Shown here piece by piece: positions 16,240-24,004 of a stretch of 31,485 bases of DNA. The position numbers and the translations under genes were made by a program. How positions within the stretch are numbered: the stretch's first letter is position 1; every line of letters starts with the position of its first letter. The DNA comes from a virus: IMG/VR virus record IMGVR_UViG_3300030380_000181, positions 1 through 31,485 of that record; one strand, 5' to 3'. The notes beneath the pieces were generated by a model. The model had not been told where the DNA came from, searched no databases, and saw only the letters and a list, made by a program, of their open reading frames with translations.

Positions 16240-17087
16240 TCTATAAGCTCCTCTACTCTGGGCTTTTTAACTACGTCAATTAGATACTCTTTACCATGTG
16301 AGTATTTAAATACACGAGCTTCAGGCCAACATATCTTACGATACTCGCATGAACTACATGCATAAGATAGTTTAGTATTCTCAGATGCACCTGACTGTGG
16401 TACAGGTTTCAGTCTTTGATCTGGTAATTTACCAGTAACTATATTTTTTACTTCCTCTATTTCTTTTTCTTTAGTAGTAAGTTCTTTATCAAAGTCGTAC
16501 ATATCTAAGTGTAGTTCGAAACTATCTTTTTGTACGACAAGAAAAGCACCACGATTTTTGTCTGTAACTAGAGGATCATCTTTACCTGCATAGACATAGG
16601 AACTAAGCTGACTTATATAACCATAGGGATCATCGTTACGTAATGAGTTTGTCTTAAACTTATTCATACCATAACGTGAGGTAGACTTTACATCAATAGT
16701 AATACCATCAATGACCGCATCTCTGTGACCTTTGATACCATGAACTGATAGTCTGTCCTGCTCACCTTGAACATCATGTCCTGCCGCTTTAGCAAGCGAA
16801 AGGACTAAGGCTTCTAAAAGATCCCCGTAAAAGAAAAGACCAAGTAGTTGAGGTTTTAGCGGTGCAGCTTCCTCTGTTTTATTTATTCTATACCAAGTCT
16901 TTCTTTTACAGGGTGAACCCACAGAGGATAAACTTAAATACCCTCTGGGTTTCTGAGGTTCTTTAAACCTTGATTCAGCTATTTGAGAAATATTTTTTGC
17001 TAGATAATCTGTGATTGTCTTATCCCACCCACCCTTTCCTTCAATGACACCATAGATATCTTCAACGAGTGTTTCAATGTTAGGCAT
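16236..17087 (-). CDS. Cas4/RecB-like exonuclease with iron-sulphur cluster (283 aa)
   Basis: PD-(D/E)XK core: HRDAVIDG (Asp123), then ITIDVKSTS with Asp132-Val-Lys134, and the QxxxY motif Gln160/Tyr164 in YISQLSSYVY. Four cysteines fit a 4Fe-4S cluster of the Cas4/AddB type: Cys60 in GSPCKRKTWY, and Cys244, Cys247 and Cys253 in YACSSCEYRKIC. Such enzymes digest or process DNA ends. In a phage replication cluster the likely jobs are recombination or host DNA breakdown for nucleotide recycling. It lies 10 bases after ssb, with an AAGGAG site, and is coupled to the endonuclease gene downstream. Confidence 0.88.
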   Translation of the reverse strand: MPNIETLVEDIYGVIEGKGGWDKTITDYLAKNISQIAESRFKEPQKPRGYLSLSSVGSPCKRKTWYRINKTEEAAPLKPQLLGLFFYGDLLEALVLSLAKAAGHDVQGEQDRLSVHGIKGHRDAVIDGITIDVKSTSRYGMNKFKTNSLRNDDPYGYISQLSSYVYAGKDDPLVTDKNRGAFLVVQKDSFELHLDMYDFDKELTTKEKEIEEVKNIVTGKLPDQRLKPVPQSGASENTKLSYACSSCEYRKICWPEARVFKYSHGKEYLIDVVKKPRVEELID

Positions 17088-17097
17088 TACTCACTCC

Positions 17098-17613
17098 TTA
17101 AAATGGGATTTCTTCAGCAGCGACTTCCTTTGTAGCAGTTGAAGCAACATTCTGTGTGAATGGATCTTCTTTATCAGAGGAAGATGAGTCATACTCCAAA
17201 TGTTTGATTACCTTTACTCTCTCAAGTCGAGTAGTAGTAGTACCATAGTTTTTATTTTTGTAGATGTCTAATTCTACAAGAACTTCTGAACCATTACCAA
17301 TGACACCATCGGTCTCAAAGTTCCACAGACTACCATCTGACTTATACACTGATGGTGCTCCACCATCCCAATCATTTGGTGTCTCAAACTTACGTGAGAA
17401 CTTTATGTCCATACCACGTCCTTGTGGATCATCCTTACCATTAGACATACACCCTGCATTCTTTACCTTAGAATAATTATCTTCATCTAAGATAACATTG
17501 ATAGTACAACGTCCATCAGTATCTTTCCACTGACCCTGATAACCTTCTAGGTCACGGTTCTCTTCAAATACTTTTGCCCATTGAGCGATTCCTGTTACAG
17601 TAATTTTAGCCAT
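17098..17613 (-). CDS. Single-stranded DNA binding protein, T7 gp2.5-like (171 aa)
   Basis: The N-terminal MAKITVTGIAQWAKVFEEN leads into a beta-rich OB-like domain to about residue 135. A Ser/Asp/Glu-rich linker follows, then an acidic tail ending EEIPF. The acidic tail closing on an aromatic residue is the hallmark of gp2.5-type SSBs, which use it to contact polymerase and helicase-primase. Its place just downstream of the polymerase gene supports this. It is preceded by its own promoter (17643-17672) and a strong AAAGGAG site, fitting its need in large amounts. Confidence 0.85.
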   Translation of the reverse strand: MAKITVTGIAQWAKVFEENRDLEGYQGQWKDTDGRCTINVILDEDNYSKVKNAGCMSNGKDDPQGRGMDIKFSRKFETPNDWDGGAPSVYKSDGSLWNFETDGVIGNGSEVLVELDIYKNKNYGTTTTRLERVKVIKHLEYDSSSSDKEDPFTQNVASTATKEVAAEEIPF

Positions 17614-17642
17614 TTGCTAACTCCTTTAGTGTTTAGAATTGA

Positions 17643-17672
17643 ATTGTAGCATGTATCAAAAAGCACATGCAA
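17643..17672 (-). promoter_or_regulatory. Leftward sigma-70-type promoter of ssb
   Basis: On the minus strand: TTGCAT (17667-17672), 18 bases, then TGC-TACAAT (-10 at 17643-17648) with an extended -10 TG. It lies in the 66-base gap between the polymerase stop and ssb. It matches the promoters at 21324-21353 and 29939-29968, including part of the spacer. Confidence 0.72.
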
Positions 17673-17679
17673 GACTTTT

Positions 17680-19542
17680 TTAATGTATTTCAGAATATTT
17701 ATTTCCGAACTGTACATCTATTCCTAATTCAACATTTAATTTTAACTCCTCATTTAGTTTATTAATAGCAGATACAAGTATAAACTTGTGTCGTTCTTCT
17801 TCACCCTCTTTCACGAGGTTGATTGATTCATCGTGGAACTGTCCACATATATTAGGTCTGGACTTACGATAGATAGCTAACCATTTATCGAAGCAGTAAG
17901 AACCAGTGGATTGATTAAGTGTGGAGAATACATCTTTCTCATAACGAAGTGTATGCCAAAAATTACTTATAGGATTCTTTATCCACATCTGTCCTGCAAT
18001 CTTTCTAACTCTCTTTAGGCTATCAGTAGAGAACTTAGCCACTGACCAGTTCCTTGCCCAGTATGCATTCAAAAGTTTTTTTGCTTCTAGCTCTGTCATA
18101 CCTGTCTCTCTAGATAACTTAGCCGCACCTACACCGTAGGTCGCAGAGTAGTTCACCACCTTATAGTTCTTACGTAGATCTTTCAAAGATACTTCACCTG
18201 AATTGTGCTTATCTATATCCTGTTGTGTAATAGCACCTGCATGTTTTGCTAAGTCTAAGTGTGGATCAAACCCATCACGAGACATTTCTTCTACGTATAC
18301 AGGATCGTATGGTTTCATATAGTGTCGCTTAGTTGTATCCTCAAGAGAAGTCATATCAGCACCACATAACTTGTAACCTTCTGGTGCAATCAAGCACCCA
18401 CGTATCTCCTTACCCCAAGGTTTATCAATACTAGGTAAGTTGACCAGAGGTTTGTTATGTTTGAAACGAAAAGTATTTGTAAGACCATTCACACTCGCTT
18501 GTACATACCCATCCCTCTCGCATTCGATTAACCCTTCAAAGATACCGAGTCTGTGTTGTATAACTGTGAGTCCATCTAGTACACCTACAACTGGGTTCTT
18601 TTCTATTAATAGTTTAACTGATTTAGTAAGCTCACCATTCTTTCTGACTTGTGGTATGAGCCTTGTTTCTGTTGGTGACTCTTTAATATATTTAAAGGTA
18701 CAAGGTTCCCAACCTAAAGAGAACAACCATTCTTTAACTTGATCAGATGATTTTGGATTAGCTTCCTCAACACCTTTAACAATATTTATTTCCCTAGAAT
18801 AGGTAGATGGTAGGTCATGCTCAAACAATAGTGCATTCCATTCTTCACCTTGTTTAGATAGTGAACCATCTTTTTTATACATGACCTTTGGTCTAGACTT
18901 CTTACGAAACAAAGTCCTCATTGGCATAACTGTTTTAAGTTCAACTACTTTTTCTTCCTGCTCTGTTTTTAGTTTATCTATACAACTAAGTGCTAACTCT
19001 TTATCAAGTTTCCATCCGCTTTCTTCTGCAGCATATGCACATTGCATTTTAAATGTTAGGTACTGGTAAAATCTATTTAAATGATCCTGACTAATATACA
19101 ACATCATGTACCTATCATTTAGGTTTTTGTAAAGCTTGTGGTTTATTCTAACATCTTGTTCGCATCTGTGTTTATATACACGAGCATCAAGGTTTTCCCA
19201 ATCCTCTACAACAGGTTTAGGTATACCAAACTCTTCACCAAATGATTCTAGTTTATGATTGGCTCTGTCTGTATTCATCACCCAAGACATAGGTAAGGTA
19301 TCAATCAATCTAGATTTTATTTTTATTCCTAATATCTTTTCTAGTAATGGTACATCATACCTGACTATGTTGTGTCCTATCAGACATTTTTCTCTTCGTA
19401 GTATCCTACGCATGTACTCATAGTTATCTGTGGTTTGTATACTTAATCCATCTCTAGTATAAGACATACAATGTATTCTGGTTGCATCTTCAAGCAAGCC
19501 ATCTGCTTCGATATCAAATATAATTCCTTGCTCTATCGCCAT
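17680..19542 (-). CDS. Family A DNA polymerase with 3'-5' exonuclease (620 aa)
   Basis: Replicative polymerase. Exonuclease domain: Asp10 and Glu12 (FDIEADG), Asp63 in IGHNIVRYDVPLLEK, and Asp130 in HRCEQDVRIN. Polymerase domain: motif A Asp396 and Glu401 (GADMTSLEDTT), motif B Arg457, Lys461, Tyr465 and Tyr469 (RKNYKVVNYSATYG), motif C His570-Asp571-Glu572 (GQFHDES). Tyr465 occupies the position of E. coli Phe762; T7 also has Tyr there. In motif A the usual ELR after the catalytic aspartate is EDT. Length and order match T7-type polymerases. Its start overlaps the zinc-ribbon gene by one base (TAATG), and helicase-primase lies just upstream. Confidence 0.96.
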   Translation of the reverse strand: MAIEQGIIFDIEADGLLEDATRIHCMSYTRDGLSIQTTDNYEYMRRILRREKCLIGHNIVRYDVPLLEKILGIKIKSRLIDTLPMSWVMNTDRANHKLESFGEEFGIPKPVVEDWENLDARVYKHRCEQDVRINHKLYKNLNDRYMMLYISQDHLNRFYQYLTFKMQCAYAAEESGWKLDKELALSCIDKLKTEQEEKVVELKTVMPMRTLFRKKSRPKVMYKKDGSLSKQGEEWNALLFEHDLPSTYSREINIVKGVEEANPKSSDQVKEWLFSLGWEPCTFKYIKESPTETRLIPQVRKNGELTKSVKLLIEKNPVVGVLDGLTVIQHRLGIFEGLIECERDGYVQASVNGLTNTFRFKHNKPLVNLPSIDKPWGKEIRGCLIAPEGYKLCGADMTSLEDTTKRHYMKPYDPVYVEEMSRDGFDPHLDLAKHAGAITQQDIDKHNSGEVSLKDLRKNYKVVNYSATYGVGAAKLSRETGMTELEAKKLLNAYWARNWSVAKFSTDSLKRVRKIAGQMWIKNPISNFWHTLRYEKDVFSTLNQSTGSYCFDKWLAIYRKSRPNICGQFHDESINLVKEGEEERHKFILVSAINKLNEELKLNVELGIDVQFGNKYSEIH

Positions 19543-19700
19543 TATTCTTCTTCCTCTTCATCCTCATTCGGGTAGTACACAAGTACTAAAGATTTACATT
19601 TAGGACAACTTAGATTTGTTTCCATAACAAAAGCACTATCTTCGTGGCAGTCATGGTCACCACCCCAAATCAATCTTGTGTTACAGTGCCAACATCTCAT
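19542..19700 (-). CDS. Zinc-ribbon protein between helicase and polymerase (52 aa)
   Basis: Begins MRCWHCNTRLIWGGDHDC and ends in a glutamate run. Two CxxC pairs (Cys3/Cys6 and Cys32/Cys35) form a four-cysteine zinc ribbon. The gene is wedged between primase-helicase (ATGA overlap 19697-19700) and DNA polymerase (TAATG overlap at 19542). Both overlaps show it is a real gene. I recall near-identical small zinc proteins at this exact position in marine metagenomic phages. It may help assemble the replisome; nothing direct shows that. Confidence 0.84.
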   Translation of the reverse strand: MRCWHCNTRLIWGGDHDCHEDSAFVMETNLSCPKCKSLVLVYYPNEDEEEEE

Positions 19701-21295
19701 GCTACTTCAGCCTCATTTGTGAATAGATCCTCTCTTAGTATTGTGGTTGTAGGATCGTAGTATACAGAACCTGCTCTACCTAGTTTAGCAAACGGTCTGT
19801 TCTTATCTACGATAAAGTTTGTAGTGTTCTGCTCTACTTCATCCTCACTCTCTGCTGTACGTTCAAGCTTGATACAAATGATTGCCTCTTCTTCAAGAGA
19901 AGCCGCATACTTTGTACGTCCATCATCATTTACTTGTGATATGAATACGACACCAATGTTTAACTCTTTAGCTAACTGAGCCATTCGAGATCCTAGTGTG
20001 GTGAGTGTACTGGTAGCACCATCAACACCTGAACTGGACAGGTATGCAAGGCGTTGTACATGGTCAATAAATACATACCCTGCACCATAGACGGTTGCAG
20101 ATAGTCTCACGTAGTCCAACACCTTGAGTGGATCATCATGTGACATCATCTCAAAGATGATTGACTTCTCACCCTTGGTAGCAATCTTTGCCGCTTCAAT
20201 GACATTACTCTCTGATACGTTATTGTGTGCCGCATCTTCTTTTGTTCTCACGTTCACACCTAGCTCATACGTAGCCATAGCTCTGTATGTGGTAGACTTC
20301 ATCTCTTCCATGTGAAGCATAGCTACAGCATCTTCACCGTTAGCCAGTAAGCCTGTCTCGAAATATCGAATTACTTCTGTCTTACCAGTACCACGAGGTG
20401 CTTTGATGAATGTAAGCCCACCCTTAACCATACCACGTATCTTTTCATCTAATCCTGTATGACCTGTAGGTACGTACTCATATGGGTTCTCATTCTTAAT
20501 TGCTGCTTCTACATCAGCATCAGAACAGAAGAAGTTCTCTGGTGTGTATCTCTGTGGCGATCTAGCCGCCCACATTATCTTGTCCTGCTTACCTGTCATA
20601 AGGAACTCATTAGCATCCTTACACTCTGTCATAGGTACATAGAAAAACTTCTCAGGGAATGCCTGATACAATTTATCTGCGGCTCTACGCCCCGGTGGGT
20701 CTAACTCACCTGCATACACTATCTCTTTAAACGATGATAGATATTTAAGATTGTGTTTGATGAACTTCTCACCGATAGAAGATGAGGGTAGTGACTTAAC
20801 AGGAAATGACTTACCAAGTATCTGGTATAGTGATGCTGCATCAAACTCACCTTCTGTTATGTATATACGCTTGCCTGTACCTGCATTAAACTCAGGTCCG
20901 AAAAGATAATTCATACCAAGGCCACGATCCTTTACCCATGACTTGGATTTATCATTACACATTCTGTATTTGATTGTGTGTGGATACTTGAATGCGTACC
21001 TTATATCCTCACCATTTGAACCTGTCTGTATCTGGATACCATACAACTGACAAACGTCAGGGTCTATGTCTCGTATACCTGTATACTTAACACCTGATAC
21101 CTGTATGTTCTGTGGCTGTATACGTTCTTTTAATGGATAGGTTTCTGCAACCCACTCGAAAGTCTCAGGCATGTTCTTCATTGGGTATGCTCTATGGCAT
21201 GAGTGGCAGTGACCGTAACCATCGTCATTCCAGTTGAATGCATCCGAAGAACTGCACTCTCTGTATGGGCATGGTTGGTGTGGATTATCTGACAT
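19697..21295 (-). CDS. Primase-helicase, T7 gp4-like (532 aa from the chosen start)
   Basis: An N-terminal zinc ribbon (Cys9, Cys14, Cys30, Cys33) is followed by a TOPRIM primase-like domain with TEGEFD near 147-152 and ELDPPGRRA near 197. A RecA-type hexameric helicase domain follows: Walker A APRGTGKT at 299-306, HMEE at about 328, Walker B YVFIDH ending at 412, and a sensor FISQ near 454. It unwinds DNA and primes lagging-strand synthesis with the adjacent polymerase. A longer frame begins at 21337, but I chose ATG 21295 because AGAGGA lies 6 bases upstream and the promoter -10 (21324-21329) falls inside the extension. The first Asp of TOPRIM DxD is Glu here. Confidence 0.94.
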   Translation of the reverse strand: MSDNPHQPCPYRECSSSDAFNWNDDGYGHCHSCHRAYPMKNMPETFEWVAETYPLKERIQPQNIQVSGVKYTGIRDIDPDVCQLYGIQIQTGSNGEDIRYAFKYPHTIKYRMCNDKSKSWVKDRGLGMNYLFGPEFNAGTGKRIYITEGEFDAASLYQILGKSFPVKSLPSSSIGEKFIKHNLKYLSSFKEIVYAGELDPPGRRAADKLYQAFPEKFFYVPMTECKDANEFLMTGKQDKIMWAARSPQRYTPENFFCSDADVEAAIKNENPYEYVPTGHTGLDEKIRGMVKGGLTFIKAPRGTGKTEVIRYFETGLLANGEDAVAMLHMEEMKSTTYRAMATYELGVNVRTKEDAAHNNVSESNVIEAAKIATKGEKSIIFEMMSHDDPLKVLDYVRLSATVYGAGYVFIDHVQRLAYLSSSGVDGATSTLTTLGSRMAQLAKELNIGVVFISQVNDDGRTKYAASLEEEAIICIKLERTAESEDEVEQNTTNFIVDKNRPFAKLGRAGSVYYDPTTTILREDLFTNEAEVA

Positions 21296-21323
21296 TTTGT
21301 TTCCTCTAAATTTCTCAGTTGGA

Positions 21324-21353
21324 ATTATAGCACTCAATTAAAATTAAATGCAA
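21324..21353 (-). promoter_or_regulatory. Leftward sigma-70-type promoter of the replication operon
   Basis: On the minus strand: TTGCAT (21348-21353), 18 bases, then TGC-TATAAT (-10 at 21324-21329). The -10 is perfect and extended by TG. It lies between the 59-aa gene and the primase-helicase start and argues for the ATG at 21295. Confidence 0.75.
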
Positions 21354-21355
21354 CA

Positions 21356-21535
21356 CTAATCTTTTACTTCCCAAGCATCCTCTACCATCCAGTGGTGTCC
21401 TTCATCTGACTTTTCCCATTCAACATTTTGTTCTGCGTCCTCTCTAGCTAGGGTAATAGCTTCCTCCAAAGTGTCAGCTTCTACTACAGCCTCATATCCT
21501 ACGTCCAACGTAGCTGTTACTCTATATCTAGGCAT
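21356..21535 (-). CDS. Small DpnD/PcfM-like protein (59 aa)
   Basis: Begins MPRYRVTATLDVGYEAVVEA, then DTLEEAITLAREDAEQNVEW. A beta strand with 'VEAD' followed by an 'EEA' helix is typical of small DpnD/PcfM-like and related phage proteins. The start lies 8 bases inside the preceding 82-aa gene. The stop falls 3 bases before the -35 of the helicase promoter, so it closes the upstream transcription unit. Function unknown. Confidence 0.7.
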   Translation of the reverse strand: MPRYRVTATLDVGYEAVVEADTLEEAITLAREDAEQNVEWEKSDEGHHWMVEDAWEVKD

Positions 21536-21776
21536 TGTTCATTCTACTCCTATACATTGCTCGTAATCTTTCTTCATCAGTCATCTCACGTATTGAGGTA
21601 TTAATATTATCTTCCTTGTACTCTACGACAACACCAGTATTCCAGTTGCTCATTTCTTTTAGCGCACCCTCGATAGTATCAAATATTTTTGGGTCTGGGT
21701 AATTAGGAAAGCCATTCGTATCCTCTGGCACATACATAATGTCACCGTCTACATCAATAAGAACTGCGTATTTCAT
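21528..21776 (-). CDS. Hypothetical protein (82 aa)
   Basis: Soluble protein: MKYAVLIDVDGDIMYVPEDT, an FDTIEGALKEM helix, a VVVEYK strand and a charged helical end (DEERLRAMYRSRM). The early DVDGD could bind a metal but no enzyme family is evident. A TAAAGGAGTAG ribosome site precedes the ATG. It overlaps neighbours by 23 bases upstream and 8 bases downstream. Confidence 0.68.
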   Translation of the reverse strand: MKYAVLIDVDGDIMYVPEDTNGFPNYPDPKIFDTIEGALKEMSNWNTGVVVEYKEDNINTSIREMTDEERLRAMYRSRMNNA

Positions 21777-21975
21777 TGTCTACTCCTTTAATTGTACAAA
21801 CAATCCCTGTAATTGGATCATTAAAACCTGCTATTGCTATTACTTCTACAGCAAGTGTGTCTGCATTGTCAGGACTGTTTACATATTCTACACATGCATC
21901 TTCATGCTCGAATGTTTTGTATGGTATAACGAATGGGTCACCCATAGATAATGTAACAAGTATAACCCAGTTCAC
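21754..21975 (-). CDS. Small exported-looking protein with two cysteines (73 aa)
   Basis: I placed the start at GTG 21975 because it overlaps the thyX stop as GTGA; a tandem GTG at 21978 is the alternative. Residues 2-12 are hydrophobic (NWVILVTLSMGD), followed by FEHEDACVEYVN, AxTLAVEVIAIAGF and GIVCTIKG. The pattern of short hydrophobic start and two spaced cysteines suggests export with a disulphide. The 57-aa gene at 22845-23018 has a similar plan. Function unknown. Confidence 0.66.
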   Translation of the reverse strand: MNWVILVTLSMGDPFVIPYKTFEHEDACVEYVNSPDNADTLAVEVIAIAGFNDPITGIVCTIKGVDNEIRSSY

Positions 21976-22655
21976 CACTCTTCTTCCTTATACATTTCTG
22001 TTCTTAGTGCATCCCAAGATATAGGAAATAACTTGAACATCACATCACTAATACTAACAGCAACTAATTTTGTTTCATATTGTGTGTCATCTGCACATCG
22101 TAAGCTACACATCTTAGCAAAAGCATACAAGCTACCTGACCAGTACCACTCTGTCATCATAGACTGTGGTAATACCATACGTGCTTGCTCTGGTGCTACA
22201 CCTGCATTAAGTAATGCTGTATAGTTTCTGATTGACCACATAGATGCTTTAGAGGAAACCCTCATAGTTTCTCCAGAGATAGGTACAACACCTTCACTAC
22301 CCTGCTTCTTGTCTGCACTACGTCCACGCCATTCATCAGGCTCATAGAACTCAGGCTTACTGTCAACATATCTACGACTGATTTCATTCCAAGGCATGTA
22401 CTCATGCTTCTGTAACTGCCTAGCTACAAAGATAGGTGCTTTGACATGAAAGGTAGCAAAGGCATGGTTGAATGGTGACTTGTGATTATGTTTAGCTAGA
22501 TAATTAATTAGCTTTTCATCCTTACGTGAAAGCTCCCACTTACCTTTTATCATATCAGTGCACTCGTACTTAGACTTCTTACCGAAGGATACACGTGCAG
22601 AGTTTACTACACTAATATCATCACCCATATGATTTATATATGTCACTTCAATCAT
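21972..22655 (-). CDS. thyX: Flavin-dependent thymidylate synthase ThyX (227 aa)
   Basis: Makes dTMP from dUMP with methylene-tetrahydrofolate, FAD and NADPH. Visible features are NSARVSFGK near residues 18-26, HNHKSPFNHAFATFHVKAPIFVARQ at 56-80, and the NEISRRY motif at 90-96. The classical RHR-x7-S signature reads KHE-x7-S here (Lys83-His84-Glu85...Ser93). Marine phage ThyX proteins often vary at this site. C-terminal AGVAPEQARMVLPQ (151-164) carries the conserved arginine. Length is normal. With nrdJ and mazG it supplies dNTPs. Starts one base after the preceding stop. Confidence 0.95.
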   Translation of the reverse strand: MIEVTYINHMGDDISVVNSARVSFGKKSKYECTDMIKGKWELSRKDEKLINYLAKHNHKSPFNHAFATFHVKAPIFVARQLQKHEYMPWNEISRRYVDSKPEFYEPDEWRGRSADKKQGSEGVVPISGETMRVSSKASMWSIRNYTALLNAGVAPEQARMVLPQSMMTEWYWSGSLYAFAKMCSLRCADDTQYETKLVAVSISDVMFKLFPISWDALRTEMYKEEEW

Positions 22656-22656
22656 A

Positions 22657-22848
22657 CTAATAATCCGCAGTAAATGTTTCTAGTGTGTGGTCTTTGTCTT
22701 CTTTCAAGAGTTTCTGCTCATGCAGAATGATATCTTCTACCATACCTAACCCACTACTTACACGAACAAGATCATGGTCACATGCTTCGTAGTATAAGTC
22801 TTCGACTTTCTTTAAAGCGTCTGCCATCCATTTCTCTTTATCAGTCAT
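22657..22848 (-). CDS. Hypothetical protein upstream of thyX (63 aa)
   Basis: I chose ATG 22848, which forms an ATGA overlap with the preceding 57-aa gene; an ATG at 22872 gives an eight-residue longer frame. The protein reads MTDKEKWMADALKKVEDLYYE and continues as an amphipathic helix, with VRVSSGLGMVEDIILHEQKLL. No cysteine motif or membrane segment is kept. No family recognised. It is probably co-translated with thyX, one base downstream. Confidence 0.68.
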   Translation of the reverse strand: MTDKEKWMADALKKVEDLYYEACDHDLVRVSSGLGMVEDIILHEQKLLKEDKDHTLETFTADY

Positions 22849-23018
22849 TGTCTCGTATCCACTTCTAAACATGCTAATGTTTCTGAACTATGGTTCACCA
22901 GAACCACTGCTTCTTTTAATGCCAACTGGCATTCCTCTACCTTACCATAGGTTCCCAACTGGTAGTAATCAACTCCTTGATTAGTCACGAGTTGCATCCA
23001 TACTAGTATCCACATCAT
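22845..23018 (-). CDS. Small exported-looking protein (57 aa)
   Basis: Begins MMWILVWMQLVTNQGVDYYQ, with a short hydrophobic start. Then LGTYGKVEECQLALKEAV and SSETLACLEVD place two cysteines (Cys30, Cys50). It overlaps the upstream stop by TAATG and the downstream start by ATGA, which supports translation. AAGGAG lies 9-10 bases before the ATG. A signal peptide is possible. The layout resembles the 73-aa protein at 21754-21975. Function unknown. Confidence 0.66.
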   Translation of the reverse strand: MMWILVWMQLVTNQGVDYYQLGTYGKVEECQLALKEAVVLVNHSSETLACLEVDTRQ

Positions 23019-23395
23019 TAATTTATCTCCTTGTGTTTCTTTGCTTCTTTGATTTGCTCCACTAGCCTAACATTTTTATTAAGTAAAGCTTTTCTAATAA
23101 GTTCTTTACCCTCATTGTATTGTCCACTGCATAGCTTGTCATAGCCCCATGCAAAGTAAGATAGAGCTTTACTATTTAAGTCATTATCTCTGTGTTCACT
23201 AGGTATGTACACCTCGTAGTGTGTCTCAGTCTTATCGTTATTAGTGTGAGAGGCAACCTGATGTAGATTAAGGAACTTCAGTAGGTTAGGCTTGTCCACT
23301 GGTACATCAATAGTACTATAGTCTTTGCCACAAATCTTACGTGCATCGGCTTTTGTACCTGCCCAAACACCATTGCTATTCTTGTATAACTTCAT
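23018..23395 (-). CDS. Hypothetical protein (125 aa)
   Basis: Residues 1-30 (MKLYKNSNGVWAGTKADARK) resemble a start I recall from many phage early proteins. Then VPVDKPNLLKFLNLH, a linker, and a helical C-terminal half (ALSYFAWGYDKLCSGQYNEGKELIRKALL) that looks like a single helix-hairpin. No catalytic motif. Coupled by ATGA to the 45-aa gene upstream and by TAATG downstream. Confidence 0.72.
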   Translation of the reverse strand: MKLYKNSNGVWAGTKADARKICGKDYSTIDVPVDKPNLLKFLNLHQVASHTNNDKTETHYEVYIPSEHRDNDLNSKALSYFAWGYDKLCSGQYNEGKELIRKALLNKNVRLVEQIKEAKKHKEIN

Positions 23396-23529
23396 TCAGT
23401 ATCCTTTCCTTTATGCTTCTGCTTTCGCAGAGGTATAGGTTTCTTCTTATCAGGTATTACCTGTTGTTTAAACTTAGGTTGCCGTACAGCTTTTGCGACA
23501 GGATTAATTTTAATGATATGTCGTATCAT
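23392..23529 (-). CDS. Very basic small protein (45 aa)
   Basis: Reads MIRHIIKINPVAKAVRQPKF then a run of basic residues (KKKPIPLRKQKHKGK). About one third is Lys/Arg/His, so nucleic-acid or ribosome binding is likely. The HIIKINPVAKA start is one I recall from short, conserved phage proteins of unknown function. Stop overlaps the next start by ATGA; the first 20 bases overlap the preceding gene. Confidence 0.72.
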   Translation of the reverse strand: MIRHIIKINPVAKAVRQPKFKQQVIPDKKKPIPLRKQKHKGKDTE

Positions 23530-23704
23530 AAAAGTCACCACCATAAGTCTCTCTCATTTGAGTGTTGAACTCAGCATTAGCAGATAACAACATCAATAGT
23601 TCTGCTAACTCTGGTGCATACTCATCCTCTAACGTACCATCTGCAAAGCAGTTAGCCCAGTGTCTAAATACTTTAGCAGGTATTACTCTTCTTTCAACCA
23701 TCAC
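23510..23704 (-). CDS. Hypothetical protein (64 aa)
   Basis: The start is GTG 23704 (GTGA overlap with the upstream stop) or the ATG immediately after it at 23701. The protein is soluble: VERRVIPAKVFRHWANCFADG, then YAPELAELLMLLSANAEF and YGGDFYDTTYH. Helical with an aromatic end. No family recognised. Confidence 0.65.
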   Translation of the reverse strand: MMVERRVIPAKVFRHWANCFADGTLEDEYAPELAELLMLLSANAEFNTQMRETYGGDFYDTTYH

Positions 23705-23892
23705 GCCACCTCCACTGTTATGTTGCGATCACAACTCTCTGTTAAAAAATAACTAGGATCTTTGCTTTTGATCCATTGCTCAATTACAGGAGCACAAAGA
23801 CTGTACAATTCTTCGTGGGCAAAGGTTGCTTGAATAGATACGCCCTTGCCGTCCTCCAGATACGCAATCGTATCAATATAAACTTCTTCCAT
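23701..23892 (-). CDS. Hypothetical protein (63 aa)
   Basis: Acidic soluble protein: MEEVYIDTIAYLEDGKGVSI, then LYSLCAPVIEQWIKSKDPSYF. Overlaps the upstream 36-aa gene by TAATG at 23890-23894 and the downstream gene by four bases. Evidence that it is real is mainly this tight packing. Confidence 0.62.
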   Translation of the reverse strand: MEEVYIDTIAYLEDGKGVSIQATFAHEELYSLCAPVIEQWIKSKDPSYFLTESCDRNITVEVA

Positions 23893-24002
23893 TATTTCTT
23901 ATCCTTACTCTTTACATAATTTTCTACTATCCTTTTATCCCTAGAGATAATAAGGATCTTACCATCATCACCGTAAGCAATGAACTTATTGTTATGTTCC
24001 AT
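23892..24002 (-). CDS. Tiny hypothetical protein after integrase (36 aa)
   Basis: Reads MEHNNKFIAYGDDGKILIIS then a basic helix (RDKRIVENYVKSKDKK). Starts 2 bases after the integrase stop and overlaps the next start as TAATG. The strand-turn-strand start plus a basic helix is compact and plausible. No family recognised; confidence rests on spacing. Confidence 0.55.
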   Translation of the reverse strand: MEHNNKFIAYGDDGKILIISRDKRIVENYVKSKDKK

Positions 24003-24004
24003 AA

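Noticed and set aside
21296-21337. 14-residue N-terminal extension of the primase-helicase
   Set aside because: It contains the promoter -10 region and lacks a ribosome site; ATG 21295 has a good one.
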